A stretch of DNA of 64,000 nt from Ancylobacter defluvii (GTDB lineage: Bacteria > Pseudomonadota > Alphaproteobacteria > Rhizobiales > Xanthobacteraceae): positions 372,001-436,000 of the forward strand of contig NZ_JAHBGD010000024.1 of assembly GCF_018390605.1 (NCBI RefSeq). Reading direction: 5' to 3'. Shown in pieces: positions 34,255-44,729 of this stretch; the stretch's first letter is position 1; each line of letters begins with the position of its first letter. Below the pieces are notes generated by a model. The model was not told where the DNA came from and did no database searches. It worked only from the letters and a program-made list of their open reading frames with translations. Both the position numbers and the translations under genes were made by a program.

Positions 34255-35853
34255 ATGCCGGTATTGAATGCCAAGCTAGCCGCCACGGCGGCTGTACTTG
34301 TGGCGCTGTCCGCGCCGGCCTACGCGGCCAAGACGCTCGTCTATTGCTCGGAGGGCAGCCCCGAGAACTTCACGCCGGCCCTCAACACCACCGGCACCAG
34401 CTTCGACGCCGCCCGCCCGGTCTACAACCAGCTCGTCGAGTTCGAGCGCGGTTCGACCAAGGTGGTGCCCGGCCTCGCCGAGAGCTGGACGGTGTCCGAC
34501 GACGGCAAGGAAATCACCTTCAAGCTGCGCAAGGGGGTGAAGTGGCACGCCGGCGTCAACGGCTTCACGCCGACCCGCGATTTCAACGCCGACGACGTGC
34601 TGTTCTCGTTCGAGCGCCAGTGGAAGCCCGAGAACCCGTACCACAAGGTCACCGGCGGCGCGTATGACTACTTCAACGACATGAGCATGCCCGACCTGCT
34701 CAAGTCGATCGACAAGGTGGACGACTACACGGTGAAGTTCACCCTCACCGAGCCCAACGCGCCGATGCTGGCCAACCTCGCCATGGACTTCGGCACCATC
34801 ATGTCGAAGGAATATGCCGACTTCCTGCTCAAGAAGGGCACCCCCGAGCAGTTCGACCAGATCCCGGTCGGCACCGGCCCGTTCTCCTTCGTGAACTACC
34901 AGAAGGACGCGGTGATCCGCTACAAGGCCAACCCGGCCTATTTCGAGGGCAAGCCGGCGCTGGACAACCTCGTCTTCGCCATCACCCCGGATCCCACCGC
35001 CCGCTACGCCAAGGTGAAGAAGGGCGAGTGCCATGTGATGATCGCGCCGAACCCGGCCGACATCGCGGCGATGAAGACCGATCCGGCGCTGAACCTCCTG
35101 TCGCAGCCGGGCCTCAACATCGCCTATCTGTCCTTCAACACCCAGAAGCCGCCCTTCGACAAGAAGGAGGTCCGCCAGGCCTTCAACATGGCGATCGACA
35201 AGGCGGCGATCATCAAGGACGTCTACCAGGGCGCCGGCCAGGCGGCGATCAACCCGATCCCGCCGACCATCTGGTCCTACAACACCGCGGTGAAGGACTA
35301 TCCGTTCGATCCGGCCAAGGCCAAGCAGATGCTCGACGCGGCCGGCGTGAAGACCCCGCTCGACATCGATCTGTGGTGGATGCCGGTGCAGCGCCCCTAC
35401 AACCCCAACGCCAAGCGCATCGCCGAGATGATGCAGTCGGACCTCTCCAAGCTCGGCATCAACGCCAAGCTGGTGTCCTATGAGTGGGGTGAGTACCGCA
35501 AGCGCCTGCAGCAGGGCGAGCACATGACCGGCCAGCTCGGCTGGACCGGCGACAATGGCGATCCGGACAACTTCTTCTTCCTGCTCGGCTGCGCCGCCGC
35601 CCGTCCGGGCGGGCAGAACCTCGCCAAGTGGTGCAACAAGGACTTCGACGCCCTCATCAACAAGGCGAAGACCATCTCGGACGTCGCCGAGCGCACCAAG
35701 CTCTACGAGCAGGCGCAGGTCATCGTGAAGGAAGATGCGCCCTGGTTCACCATCGCCCACTCGGTGGTCTATGAGCCGACCCGCAAGGAAGTCGTCGACT
35801 ACAAGGTGAGCCCCTTCGGCCGCCACGAGTTCTACGGCGTCGACCTGAAGTGA
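34255..35853 (+). CDS. dppA: Peptide ABC transporter substrate-binding protein
   Basis: 532 aa. A signal peptide opens the protein (MPVLNAKLAATAAVLVALSA, cleavage near AYA-AKTL), and AAGGGGA lies 7 nt before the ATG. It is an SBP_bac_5 family periplasmic receptor for di/oligopeptides: TLVYCSEGSPENFTPALNTT, YNQLVEFERG, GDNGDPDNFFFLLGCAAARP and EDAPWFTIAHSVVYEP are typical of DppA. The ending SPFGRHEFYGVDLK matches the DppA C-terminus. A strong hairpin follows the gene, so the receptor can be made in excess over the permease genes. The coupled metC suggests a sulfur-containing peptide ligand (inference). Confidence 0.92.
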   Translation: MPVLNAKLAATAAVLVALSAPAYAAKTLVYCSEGSPENFTPALNTTGTSFDAARPVYNQLVEFERGSTKVVPGLAESWTVSDDGKEITFKLRKGVKWHAGVNGFTPTRDFNADDVLFSFERQWKPENPYHKVTGGAYDYFNDMSMPDLLKSIDKVDDYTVKFTLTEPNAPMLANLAMDFGTIMSKEYADFLLKKGTPEQFDQIPVGTGPFSFVNYQKDAVIRYKANPAYFEGKPALDNLVFAITPDPTARYAKVKKGECHVMIAPNPADIAAMKTDPALNLLSQPGLNIAYLSFNTQKPPFDKKEVRQAFNMAIDKAAIIKDVYQGAGQAAINPIPPTIWSYNTAVKDYPFDPAKAKQMLDAAGVKTPLDIDLWWMPVQRPYNPNAKRIAEMMQSDLSKLGINAKLVSYEWGEYRKRLQQGEHMTGQLGWTGDNGDPDNFFFLLGCAAARPGGQNLAKWCNKDFDALINKAKTISDVAERTKLYEQAQVIVKEDAPWFTIAHSVVYEPTRKEVVDYKVSPFGRHEFYGVDLK

Positions 35854-35862
35854 CGTGATGCC

Positions 35863-35903
35863 GGTGCCGGCGGAGGGAGCGCTCCGCCGGCACCGTGCTT
35901 TTT
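35863..35903 (+). terminator. Intra-operon attenuating hairpin between dppA and dppB
   Basis: GGTGCCGGCGGAG (35863-35875) pairs perfectly with CTCCGCCGGCACC (35882-35894), a 13-bp stem with a GGAGCG loop. GTGCTTTTT follows. It starts 10 nt after the dppA stop. The remaining gap to 36232 shows no gene and may contain a second promoter for dppBCDF. Confidence 0.85.
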
Positions 35904-36232
35904 CGAAACGCCGCGGTCCTGCCGATGCGCTAGAGCAGCGCCGTGAAAGCCGGCGGAGTTTTGTGTTTCGCCGTCTTCAAGCCTGCCGGGTTCACGCCCG
36001 TTTCCCTTTCGGTGAGGTCACGGCTCACAGGGGAAAAGGCGATGGAGCCCGTCGCCGTCCGGACCGGATGGCCCGCTCGGCGTCGCTTTTACGCCGTCAC
36101 AGTGATCGCGCGCGCTGCGCTTCAGTGTCCCGTCCGTGACGTGACGACCTCAGATCCGCCACCCGCCGCGTTCCGTGGCTCCGCGAGGAGCAGGCCGCTC
36201 CGGGTATGGCGCATCGCAAGCCCGGGATATCG

Positions 36233-37243
36233 ATGTTCCGCTTTTTCATCCGCCGCGTCGCCCTGACGCTGCCGACCTTCGTGGCGCTGATGTTCGTCAC
36301 CTTCGTGGCGGTGCGCCTCGTGCCCGGCGACCCGATCGAGGCCCGCACCGGCGAGCGCGGCATCGCCCCCGAGCGCCTCGCCATGCTGCGCCATGAACTC
36401 GGCCTCGACCGGCCGGTGTGGCAGCAGTTCCTCGATTACGCCAATGGCATCGTCCATGGCGATTTCGGCGTCTCCATCGTCACCAAGACGCCGGTGCTGC
36501 ACGAATTCGCCATCCTGTTCCCGGCGACGCTGGAACTCACGCTGTGCGGCCTGATCTTCGCCATCGTGCTCGGCATCCCCGCCGGCGTCATCGCGGCGGT
36601 GAAGCGTGGCAGCTTCTTCGATCATTCGGTGATGACGGTGGCGCTCACCGGCTATTCGATGCCGATTTTCTGGTGGGGTCTGCTGCTCATCATGTTCATG
36701 TCGGAATATCTCGGGCTCACCCCGGTCTCCGGCCGCATGGACCTGATCAATTACTATTTCGAGCCGGTGACCGGCTTCATGCTGATCGACAGCCTGCTGT
36801 CGGGCCAGGAAGGTGCCTTCGGCTCGGCGGTGGCGCATCTCATCCTGCCCTCCATCGTGCTCGGCACCATTCCCCTCGCCGTCATCGCCCGCATGACCCG
36901 CTCCTCCATGCTGGAGGTGCTGGGCGAGGACTATGTGCGCACCGCCCGCGCCAAGGGGCTCTCGCCGCTGCGGGTGGTCGGCCTGCACGCGCTTCGCAAT
37001 GCGCTGATCCCGGTGGTCACCGTCATCGGGCTGCAGACCGGCACGCTGCTCGCCGGCGCGGTGCTCACCGAGACCATCTTCGCCTGGCCGGGCGTCGGCA
37101 AATGGCTGATCGAGTCGATCGCCCGCCGCGACTATCCGGCCTTGCAGGGCGGCATCATGCTGATCTCGGGCATCGTCATCCTCGTCAACCTCATCGTCGA
37201 CCTCACCTATGTCGCGATCAACCCGAGGATCCGTCATGGTTGA
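36233..37243 (+). CDS. dppB: Dipeptide ABC transporter permease
   Basis: 336 aa from the ATG at 36233, with GGGA 7 nt upstream; an alternative ATG at 36206 adds nine residues. About six transmembrane helices are seen. The BPD_transp_1 signature MTRSSMLEVLGEDYVRTARA, followed by KGLSPLRVVGLHALRNALIP, includes the EAA loop that contacts the ATPases. The N-terminal MFRFFIRRVALTLPTFVALM segment is typical of DppB/OppB. It overlaps dppC by 8 nt. Confidence 0.92.
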   Translation: MFRFFIRRVALTLPTFVALMFVTFVAVRLVPGDPIEARTGERGIAPERLAMLRHELGLDRPVWQQFLDYANGIVHGDFGVSIVTKTPVLHEFAILFPATLELTLCGLIFAIVLGIPAGVIAAVKRGSFFDHSVMTVALTGYSMPIFWWGLLLIMFMSEYLGLTPVSGRMDLINYYFEPVTGFMLIDSLLSGQEGAFGSAVAHLILPSIVLGTIPLAVIARMTRSSMLEVLGEDYVRTARAKGLSPLRVVGLHALRNALIPVVTVIGLQTGTLLAGAVLTETIFAWPGVGKWLIESIARRDYPALQGGIMLISGIVILVNLIVDLTYVAINPRIRHG

Positions 37244-38162
37244 TCAGCCCCTCGACGAAACCATCCTGCCGGACGGCGCCATCATCGAGACGGTGCCGCC
37301 GGCGCCGTCCTCGCTGCGCGCCTTCTGGTCCGCCTTCAGCGAGAACCGCGGCGCCGTGCTCGGCCTGATGGTGGTGGCGTTCATCGCCTTCCTCGCGCTG
37401 TTCGCACCCTTGGTGGCGCCGCATTCGCCCATCGAGCAGTTCCGCCAGTTCGTGCAGCAACCGCCGGTCTGGGCCGGCGGCACGTGGCAATTCCCGTTCG
37501 GCACCGATGCGGTCGGGCGCGACGTGCTCTCGCGGTTGATCTATGGCGCGCGCATCTCGCTCGGCATCGGCATGTCGGTGATGCTCGTCTCGGTGGTGGT
37601 CGGCATCGTGCTCGGCCTCGCCAGCGCCTTCCTGCGCGGCGTCGTCGAGGTGGTGGTGATGCGGGTGATGGACCTTGTGGTGGCCATCCCCAGCCTGGTG
37701 CTCGCCATCCTGGTGGTGGCGGTGCTGGGACCGAGCCTGCTCAACACCATCATCGCCGTCACGGTGGTGTATCTGCCGCGCTATGTGCGGCTGGTCCGCG
37801 CCGCCGCCATCGCCGAGCTGTCGAAGGAATATGTCGTGGCCGCGCGCGTCGCCGGCGTCGGCAAGCTGCGGCTGATGTTCGTCACCGTGCTGCCGAACTG
37901 CCTCGCGCCGCTGATCGTGCAGGCGGCGCTCGGCATTTCCGATGCGATCCTGGAAGCGGCGGCGCTGGGCTTCCTCGGCCTCGGCGCCCAGCCGCCGATC
38001 CCGGAATGGGGGGCGATGCTCGCCGACTCGCGCGAGTTCATCCGCGCCGCGCCGTGGATCGTCACCCTTCCCGGCCTCGCCATCCTCGTCACCGTGGTCG
38101 CGATCAACCTGATGGGCGACGGCCTGCGTGACGCGCTCGACCCCAAGCTGCGCCGGAGCTGA
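37236..38162 (+). CDS. dppC: Dipeptide ABC transporter permease
   Basis: 308 aa from the ATG at 37236, inside the last codons of dppB. The OppC/DppC N-terminal region (LRAFWSAFSENRGAVLGLMV) is followed by PFGTDAVGRDVLSRLIYGAR and the EAA loop ELSKEYVVAARVAGVGKLRL. LGAQPPIPEWGAMLADSREF is the family's C-terminal hallmark. It pairs with DppB to form the membrane channel. Confidence 0.93.
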   Translation: MVDQPLDETILPDGAIIETVPPAPSSLRAFWSAFSENRGAVLGLMVVAFIAFLALFAPLVAPHSPIEQFRQFVQQPPVWAGGTWQFPFGTDAVGRDVLSRLIYGARISLGIGMSVMLVSVVVGIVLGLASAFLRGVVEVVVMRVMDLVVAIPSLVLAILVVAVLGPSLLNTIIAVTVVYLPRYVRLVRAAAIAELSKEYVVAARVAGVGKLRLMFVTVLPNCLAPLIVQAALGISDAILEAAALGFLGLGAQPPIPEWGAMLADSREFIRAAPWIVTLPGLAILVTVVAINLMGDGLRDALDPKLRRS

Positions 38163-38165
38163 GCC

Positions 38166-39160
38166 ATGAGTCTTCTCTCCATCCGCAATCTCTCGGTCAC
38201 CTTCGCCACCGGCCGCGGCCCGTTCCGGGCGGTGGACAAGGTCGATCTCGACGTCGCCACCGGCGAACTAGTCGCCATTGTCGGCGAGAGCGGCTCCGGC
38301 AAGTCGGTCGCCATGCTGGCGGTGATGGGGCTGCTGCCCTGGACCGCCACCGTGACGGCCGACCGGCTCAGCTTCGACGGCAAGGATCTGCTGGCGCTGT
38401 CACCGCGCGAGCGCCGCAAGATCATCGGCCGCGACCTGGCGATGATCTTCCAGGAGCCGATGTCCAGTCTCAATCCGTGCTTCACCGTCGGCTTCCAGCT
38501 GCGCGAGGCGATGGCGGCGCATCTCGACCTCGACAAGGCCGCCCGTCAGGCACGCGCCATCGAGCTTCTGGAACTGGTCGGCATCCCCGAGCCGGAGCGG
38601 CGGCTCAAGGCCTTCCCGCACCAGCTCTCCGGCGGCATGAGCCAGCGGGTGATGATCGCCATGGCGCTGGCTTGCCGGCCGAAGCTGATCATCGCCGACG
38701 AGCCCACCACCGCGCTCGACGTCACCATCCAGGCGCAGATCCTCGATCTGCTGCTGCGCCTGCAGAAGGACAGCGGCGTCGGTCTGGTGCTGATCACCCA
38801 CGATATGGGCGTGGTGGCCGAGACGGCGCAGCGGGTCTGCGTCCACTATGCCGGCCAGCAGGTGGAGATGCAGCCGACGCGCGGCCTGTTCCGCGATCCC
38901 CACCATCCCTACACCTCGGCGCTGCTGGCGGCGCTGCCGGAGCGGGCGAGCGGGCGTATCCTGCCCTCCATTCCCGGCGTGGTGCCGGGCCTCGCCGACC
39001 GGCCGGCCGGCTGCCTGTTCTCGCCGCGCTGCCGCTTCGCCACCCAGACCTGCCGTACCATCCCGCCGCCGCGCGCTGGCGCTGAGCTCGGCTATGCGCT
39101 GTGCCACACGCCGCTGGTCGAGGGCCACCCGCGCGGCCTGAAGAAACTGGAGGTGCCGGC

Positions 39161-39164
<4 letters not shown>
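38166..39164 (+). CDS. dppD: Dipeptide ABC transporter ATPase
   Basis: 332 aa, starting 3 nt after dppC. Walker A is [11 protein letters not shown], the ABC signature [20 protein letters not shown], Walker [15 protein letters not shown], and the H-loop [10 protein letters not shown]. The C-terminal oligopeptide extension with a cysteine cluster ([20 protein letters not shown]) is present and may hold an Fe-S cluster, as in other OppD/DppD proteins. It overlaps dppF (ATGA). Confidence 0.94.
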
Positions 39165-40143
<979 letters not shown>

Positions 40144-40147
<4 letters not shown>

Positions 40148-41331
40148 GCGGGACGGACGGCAGGGCCATGCGGGATGCCACACGCTGCGTCCATGCTCCC
40201 GCCGTGTCGCAGGAGGGCTATGCCAGCCTGACGGTTCCGGTGCACCGGGCCTCGACCATCGTCTATCCGGATGGCGAGGCCTTCCTGCGCCGCGCCGAAC
40301 GCGGGGTGGACGGCTACACTTACGGCCTGCACGGCACGCCGACCACGCGCACCCTCGCCGAGCAGCTCACGCGGCTGCATGGCGGCGCGCGCACCGTCAT
40401 CGTGCCCTCCGGCCAGGCCGCCATCTCCATGGTGATGCTGACCTTGCTGGCGCCGGGCGACCGGGTGCTGATTCCGGACAACGCCTATCCGCCGGTGCAC
40501 ACGCTCTGTGCCCAGCATCTCGCCCCGCGCGGCATCGACTTCACCGTCTACGACCCGCTGGTCGGCGCCGGCATCGCCGATCTCATCGATGCCCGCACCC
40601 GCCTCGTCTGGATCGAGGCGCCCGGTTCCGGCACCATGGAAGTGCCGGACGTGCCCGCCATCGTCGCGGCGGCCAGGGCGCGCGGGGTTCTCACCGGCTG
40701 CGACAACACCTGGGCGACGCCGCTGCTGTTCAAGCCGCTGGCGCATGGTGCCGATTTCGCCTGCGAGGCGCTGACCAAATATGTCGGCGGCCATTCCGAC
40801 CTGCTGCTCGGCTCGATCACCGTCGCCGATGTCGCGCTGCACCGGCGCCTGCGCCAGACCCTGTCGGCACTCGGCATCGGCGTATCGCCGGACGAATGCT
40901 CGCTCGCCCTGCGGGGCATGGAGACCATGGCGGTGCGCCTTGCCCATTCGGGGCGGGTGGCCGAGGATTTCGCCCGCCGCCTCGCCGCCATGCCGCAGGT
41001 CGAGACCGTGCTGCACCCGGCGCTCCCCTCCTGCCCCGGCCATGCCGCCTTCACGCGCGACTTCAAGGGGGCTTCGGGCGTCTTCAGCATCGTCCTCAAG
41101 GCAGCGACCGAGCCGAACCTCGCCGCCGCGCTATCGGAGCTGAAGGTCTTCGCCATCGGCGCCTCCTGGGGCGGCACCCATAGCCTGCTCGCCCCGATGG
41201 AGATCGCGCCGCGGCAGAATGGCGGGCCATGGCACGATGCCGGCCGCCTGATCCGCCTCAGCATCGGCCTCGAGGATCCGGACGAGCTGTGGGAGGATCT
41301 GTCCGCTACGCTCGCCCGGCTGGGCGCCTAG
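40144..41331 (+). CDS. metC: Cystathionine beta-lyase
   Basis: 395 aa from the ATG at 40144, which overlaps the dppF stop. It is a PLP enzyme of the Cys/Met metabolism family that would cleave cystathionine (or cystine-like thioethers) to homocysteine or a thiol, pyruvate and ammonia. TRCVHAP at the N-terminus, YGLHGTPTTRTLAEQLTRLH, VPSGQAAISM, the aspartate in GCDNTWATPLLFKPL, and the PLP lysine in CEALTKYVGGHSDLLLGS (about residue 213) are present. ASWGGTHSLLAP and LIRLSIGLEDPDELWEDL fit MetC. Its place at the end of the dpp operon suggests that it processes the imported substrate. Confidence 0.9.
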
Positions 41332-41341
41332 GAGACCCCGC

Positions 41342-41827
41342 ATGCTCATCCGCGACGAACAGCCCGGCGAGGCGGCGGCGATCCATGCCCTGGTGCGCGA
41401 CGCCTTTGACGGCCCGGACGAAGCCGATCTCATCAACCGCCTGCGCGCGGCCGGCGACGCGATCGTCTCATTCGTCGCGGAGGAGGATGGCGAGATCGTC
41501 GGCCACATCCTGCTCTCGCCGATTGCCGCCGCCTTCCCGGCGCTGGCGCTCGCCCCGCTGGCGGTCGGTCCGGATCGTCGTGCGCACGGCATTGGCGGCG
41601 AACTGGTTCGCCACGCCATCGGGCATGCCGGAGCGATGGGCTGGCGGGCCATCTTCGTGCTCGGCGATCCCGCCTATTACCAGCGTTTCGGCTTCTCCGC
41701 CGAAGCGGCGGCGGGCTTCGCCTCGCCCTATGCCGGCCCGCACCTCATGGTGCTGCCGCTCGGCGGCGCGCTACCCGCGACGCAGGGCACGCTGCGCCAT
41801 GCGCCGGCTTTCGCCGAGCTGGGGTAA
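41342..41827 (+). CDS. GNAT-family N-acetyltransferase (YhbS-like)
   Basis: 161 aa, 10 nt after metC, with GGAG upstream of the ATG. The fold is read from MLIRDEQPGEAAAIHALVRD, the acetyl-CoA loop VGPDRRAHGIGGELVRHAIG and the FVLGDPAYYQRFGFSAEAAA segment typical of YhbS-like proteins. The acceptor is unknown. Since it closes the dpp-metC unit, it may acetylate a product or an analogue of the imported compound (inference). Confidence 0.88.
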   Translation: MLIRDEQPGEAAAIHALVRDAFDGPDEADLINRLRAAGDAIVSFVAEEDGEIVGHILLSPIAAAFPALALAPLAVGPDRRAHGIGGELVRHAIGHAGAMGWRAIFVLGDPAYYQRFGFSAEAAAGFASPYAGPHLMVLPLGGALPATQGTLRHAPAFAELG

Positions 41828-41952
41828 GTCCCTGCCCCCCAATCGCGGCCTCCCTCGGGGCGACCGCGCCTCGAAGACCCCGCTCCCGACCCGCACGTCA
41901 TCCCGGCAGCGCCATCCTCACGGCGTCGCTGCGGCTCCGGAGCCAAGGCCGC

Positions 41953-42819
41953 TCATCGCAGGGTGAAATCCACCGGCACGGTAAAGGCAATGGAGCCACC
42001 CGGCACTTCCGGCGGCGGCGCCGGCACCGGCGAGGCGCGGCGCACCATCGCCACCGCCTCCTCGTCGAAGCGGGAATTGCCCGACGAGCCCACCAGCCGC
42101 GCGCTCAGCACCTGCCCCGCCCGATTGATGGTGAAGGCGACCCGCGCCTTGCCCGAACCGCTCTCGCCGGTCGGGTAGCGCTTGTTGCGGTTGAGATGCG
42201 CCATCAGCCGCGAGCGCCAGTTCGCCGGCGTCATCGAGCGTGAGGAGGCGGCGCCCGCCGTCGGCGCGGCGATGCGCTCGGAGTTCTCCGCCTGCATCTG
42301 CGGCGCGGCGGAGGTGCGCGGCGCCGGCGGCTTCTCGCTCTTCTCGCGCGGCTTCGGCTTCTTCTTCGGCCGTTCCTTCTTGGGCTCCACCTTCTCCGGC
42401 GGAGTCAGCTCGGCGGCGAGCGGCGCCGGCGGCGGCAACGGCACCTCGATGTCCGGGGCGGGGGATTCCGTCACCTCCGGCAGCGGCTCCTCCTGCTTCA
42501 CCGGCTCGGGTGGCGGCGGCGGCTCCACTTCCTCCTCGGGCAGTTCGTCCGGCTTGACGTCTTCTTCGACTTCCTCGGGCGCTTCCATCATCTGCGGGCC
42601 GGGCGCGACCTCGGCCGGCTGGGAGGGCGGCGCCACCGGCACTTCGGCGAGCTCGATCATGATCGCCGCCGGCTCGGGCAGCGGCTCCGGCGGCGGAGAG
42701 GACATCAGATAGGCGAGCGCGCCGCCATGCACGCCGAGCACCAGCACGCCGCAGCCGACCCAGCTTCCGGCGCGAACCAGCCGCTCGACCGTTCCGCCAC
42801 GCAGCAGCATAAGGCTCAT
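41953..42819 (-). CDS. tonB: TonB-family energy transducer
   Basis: 288 aa. A single N-terminal membrane anchor (about 18-40, WVGCGVLVLGVHGGALAYLM) is followed by a long proline/glutamate-rich spacer and a lysine/proline-rich stretch (PKKERPKKKPKPREKSEKPP). The C-terminal TonB domain (about 205-288) contains RNKRYPTGESGSGKARVAFT and the usual FDEEAVAMVRRASPVPAPPP. It transmits proton-motive force from ExbBD to outer-membrane receptors. It overlaps exbD by 4 nt. No TonB-dependent receptor is encoded within the window. Confidence 0.92.
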   Translation of the reverse strand: MSLMLLRGGTVERLVRAGSWVGCGVLVLGVHGGALAYLMSSPPPEPLPEPAAIMIELAEVPVAPPSQPAEVAPGPQMMEAPEEVEEDVKPDELPEEEVEPPPPPEPVKQEEPLPEVTESPAPDIEVPLPPPAPLAAELTPPEKVEPKKERPKKKPKPREKSEKPPAPRTSAAPQMQAENSERIAAPTAGAASSRSMTPANWRSRLMAHLNRNKRYPTGESGSGKARVAFTINRAGQVLSARLVGSSGNSRFDEEAVAMVRRASPVPAPPPEVPGGSIAFTVPVDFTLR

Positions 42820-43355
42820 TGAGCCGCACCCGCAGGCGCCGGAGCGGCAGGCGCGGGAGCCGAGGGCGCAGGGGTCGCGACCGTACCCGGCGCTGGGGTC
42901 GCGGCATTCGCCGCAGCCGGCGCCGTTCCCGCCGCCGGCATGGCTTCCAGCCCGACCAGTGCGATCTTGAGATAGCCGGCGGTGCGCAGGAGGTTCATCA
43001 CCTCCATCAGATCGCCATAGGCGACGCTCTTGTCGGCGCGCAGGAAGATGCGGGTGTCCTTCTTGCCTTCGGCAGCGCGATCCAGCGTCGCGCCCAGTTC
43101 CCCGCGCGGCACGTCGTCATTGCCGAGAGCGAGGCCGAGGTCGCTCTTCACGCTGAGATAGACCGGCTTGTCGGGCCGCGGCTGCACCGCCGCCGTCGAG
43201 GCCGGCAGGTCGACCTTCACATCGACGGTGGAGAGCGGCGCCGCCACCATGAAGATGATCAGCAGCACCAGGATGACGTCGATGAACGGGGTGACGTTGA
43301 TCTCGTGGTTCTCGGCGAGATCGTCGACGTCGCCGCTCTGGAGCTTGGCAGCCAT
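42816..43355 (-). CDS. exbD: TonB-system biopolymer transport protein
   Basis: 179 aa. The N-terminus (DDLAENHEINVTPFIDVILV) contains the essential membrane aspartate in NVTPFIDVILVLLIIFMVAA. The periplasmic domain includes DTRIFLRADKSVAYGDLMEV. A C-terminal alanine/proline tail of about 35 residues is longer than in E. coli ExbD (141 aa). It lies 9 nt downstream of exbB and overlaps tonB. Confidence 0.93.
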   Translation of the reverse strand: MAAKLQSGDVDDLAENHEINVTPFIDVILVLLIIFMVAAPLSTVDVKVDLPASTAAVQPRPDKPVYLSVKSDLGLALGNDDVPRGELGATLDRAAEGKKDTRIFLRADKSVAYGDLMEVMNLLRTAGYLKIALVGLEAMPAAGTAPAAANAATPAPGTVATPAPSAPAPAAPAPAGAAQ

Positions 43356-43364
43356 CGGTTCACC

Positions 43365-44480
43365 TCACTCGGCAGCGGCGCGCAGGCGAGCCGTGGTCGC
43401 CGCCGAGCGCGACGTCTCGCGGGCGTCGCGCCGGTCGAGATCGCGCGACAGCAGCCGCAGCACTTCGGCCGAGGCATCGCCCATCAGGATGCGATAGCCG
43501 GCCACCTGGCGGGCGAAGTGGTTGTAGATCACCACCGCCGGAATGGCGGCGACGAGGCCGATGGCGGTGGCGAGCAGCGCCTCGGCGATACCCGGCGCCA
43601 CTACGGCGAGATTGGTGGTCTGCGCCTTCGAGATGCCGATGAACGAATTCATGATGCCCCACACGGTGCCGAAAAGGCCGACGAAGGGGGCGGTGGCGCC
43701 GATGGTGGCGAGCAGGCCGGTGCCGCGGTTGATCGCGCGGCCGGTCGCCACTTCGATGCGGCCCAGCGAGATCGAGACGCGTTCCTTGATGCCCTCGGCC
43801 GGCAGGTCGCCGGAGCGCTTCAATTCGAGATCGGTGGAGCGCAGCATCGCCGCCGCCGGCCCCTTGGCGCCGACCCGGCGGGCCTCGTCCAGCGAGGCGC
43901 TGGCGAGGAAACCGCGCAGCGTCTTGCGCACCCGCGTCTGCGCCGCCATCAGCTCGACGCTCTTTGCCAGCCACACCGTCCAGGTCACCACCGAGGCGAA
44001 GGCGAGGCCGATCATCACCGCCTTCACCACCCAGTCGGCGGCCATGAACATGCCCCAGGGCGACAGGTCGTGCGGCAGCTGGGCGGAGACGGTGGGATCC
44101 TCGCCTTCATGCGCCGGCGCGGCAGCATCGGCCGCAGCCGCAGCCGCAGCACCAGCGTCAGGCGCCGGAGCGCCCGCCGGTGAGGACGCGTCGCCCGTCG
44201 CACCATTGCTCGCCGGAACGTTCGTCGCGGGAGCCGGGGCAACAGGATCCGTCGTCACAGGAGCGGCGGTCGTGGGGGCAGCGGTCGACGGGGCAGCGGT
44301 CGACGGGGTGGCGACGGGAGCCGCCGGGGCCTGACCCAGCGGCTGCCCCGGCACGGCCGCCGGCGCTTGCGTTGCCGTCGGCGCCGCCCCCTGCGCAAAC
44401 GCCACCGGCGGCCCGGCCAACACCGACAGCGCGAGCAGCGCGATCAGTGAAAGGCGGGGCGAGGCGGCAAGGCGCGGCAT
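43365..44480 (-). CDS. exbB: TonB-system proton channel subunit with long periplasmic N-terminus
   Basis: 371 aa from the ATG at 44480, chosen because a normal signal peptide follows ([20 protein letters not shown], cleavage near AFA). In-frame ATGs at 44516 and 44531 remain possible and no start has a strong ribosome site. About 100 residues of Ala/Pro/Thr-rich sequence precede the MotA/TolQ/ExbB core: [60 protein letters not shown], and [20 protein letters not shown]. The core is complete. The long exported extension is typical of alphaproteobacterial ExbB. Confidence 0.88.
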   Translation of the reverse strand: MPRLAASPRLSLIALLALSVLAGPPVAFAQGAAPTATQAPAAVPGQPLGQAPAAPVATPSTAAPSTAAPTTAAPVTTDPVAPAPATNVPASNGATGDASSPAGAPAPDAGAAAAAAADAAAPAHEGEDPTVSAQLPHDLSPWGMFMAADWVVKAVMIGLAFASVVTWTVWLAKSVELMAAQTRVRKTLRGFLASASLDEARRVGAKGPAAAMLRSTDLELKRSGDLPAEGIKERVSISLGRIEVATGRAINRGTGLLATIGATAPFVGLFGTVWGIMNSFIGISKAQTTNLAVVAPGIAEALLATAIGLVAAIPAVVIYNHFARQVAGYRILMGDASAEVLRLLSRDLDRRDARETSRSAATTARLRAAAE

Positions 44481-44698
44481 CGGAAGGCATGTCGTCGGCA
44501 GACGAAGGGTCGGCATGGGGCTACCCGTCATTGGCGGCCCGCCATGGCCTCGCTCAACGCGCGAAGGCCGATGGACGGGGCGACTGGTCAATTAACGGTT
44601 TCCTTAAACCCCTCTATACGCTCCCGACAACCTCAAAATGCCCATTCTTCAAACAGTAGAACGGTTCAAAAGAAGGCGAATACTTCAATTTTGCACCT

Positions 44699-44711
44699 TA
44701 TGATCATTCTA
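44699..44711 (-). promoter_or_regulatory. Possible Irr (iron control) box upstream of exbB
   Basis: On the minus strand TAGAATGATCATA matches the rhizobial ICE pattern TAGAATNATTCTA at 10 of 12 fixed positions. It lies about 220 nt upstream of the chosen exbB start, in the short AT-rich gap behind the FAD-oxidase gene. Iron control of exbBD-tonB via Irr/RirA is usual in this order. The call is tentative. Confidence 0.3.
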
Positions 44712-44729
44712 GACTGATGCAGGTACTGA

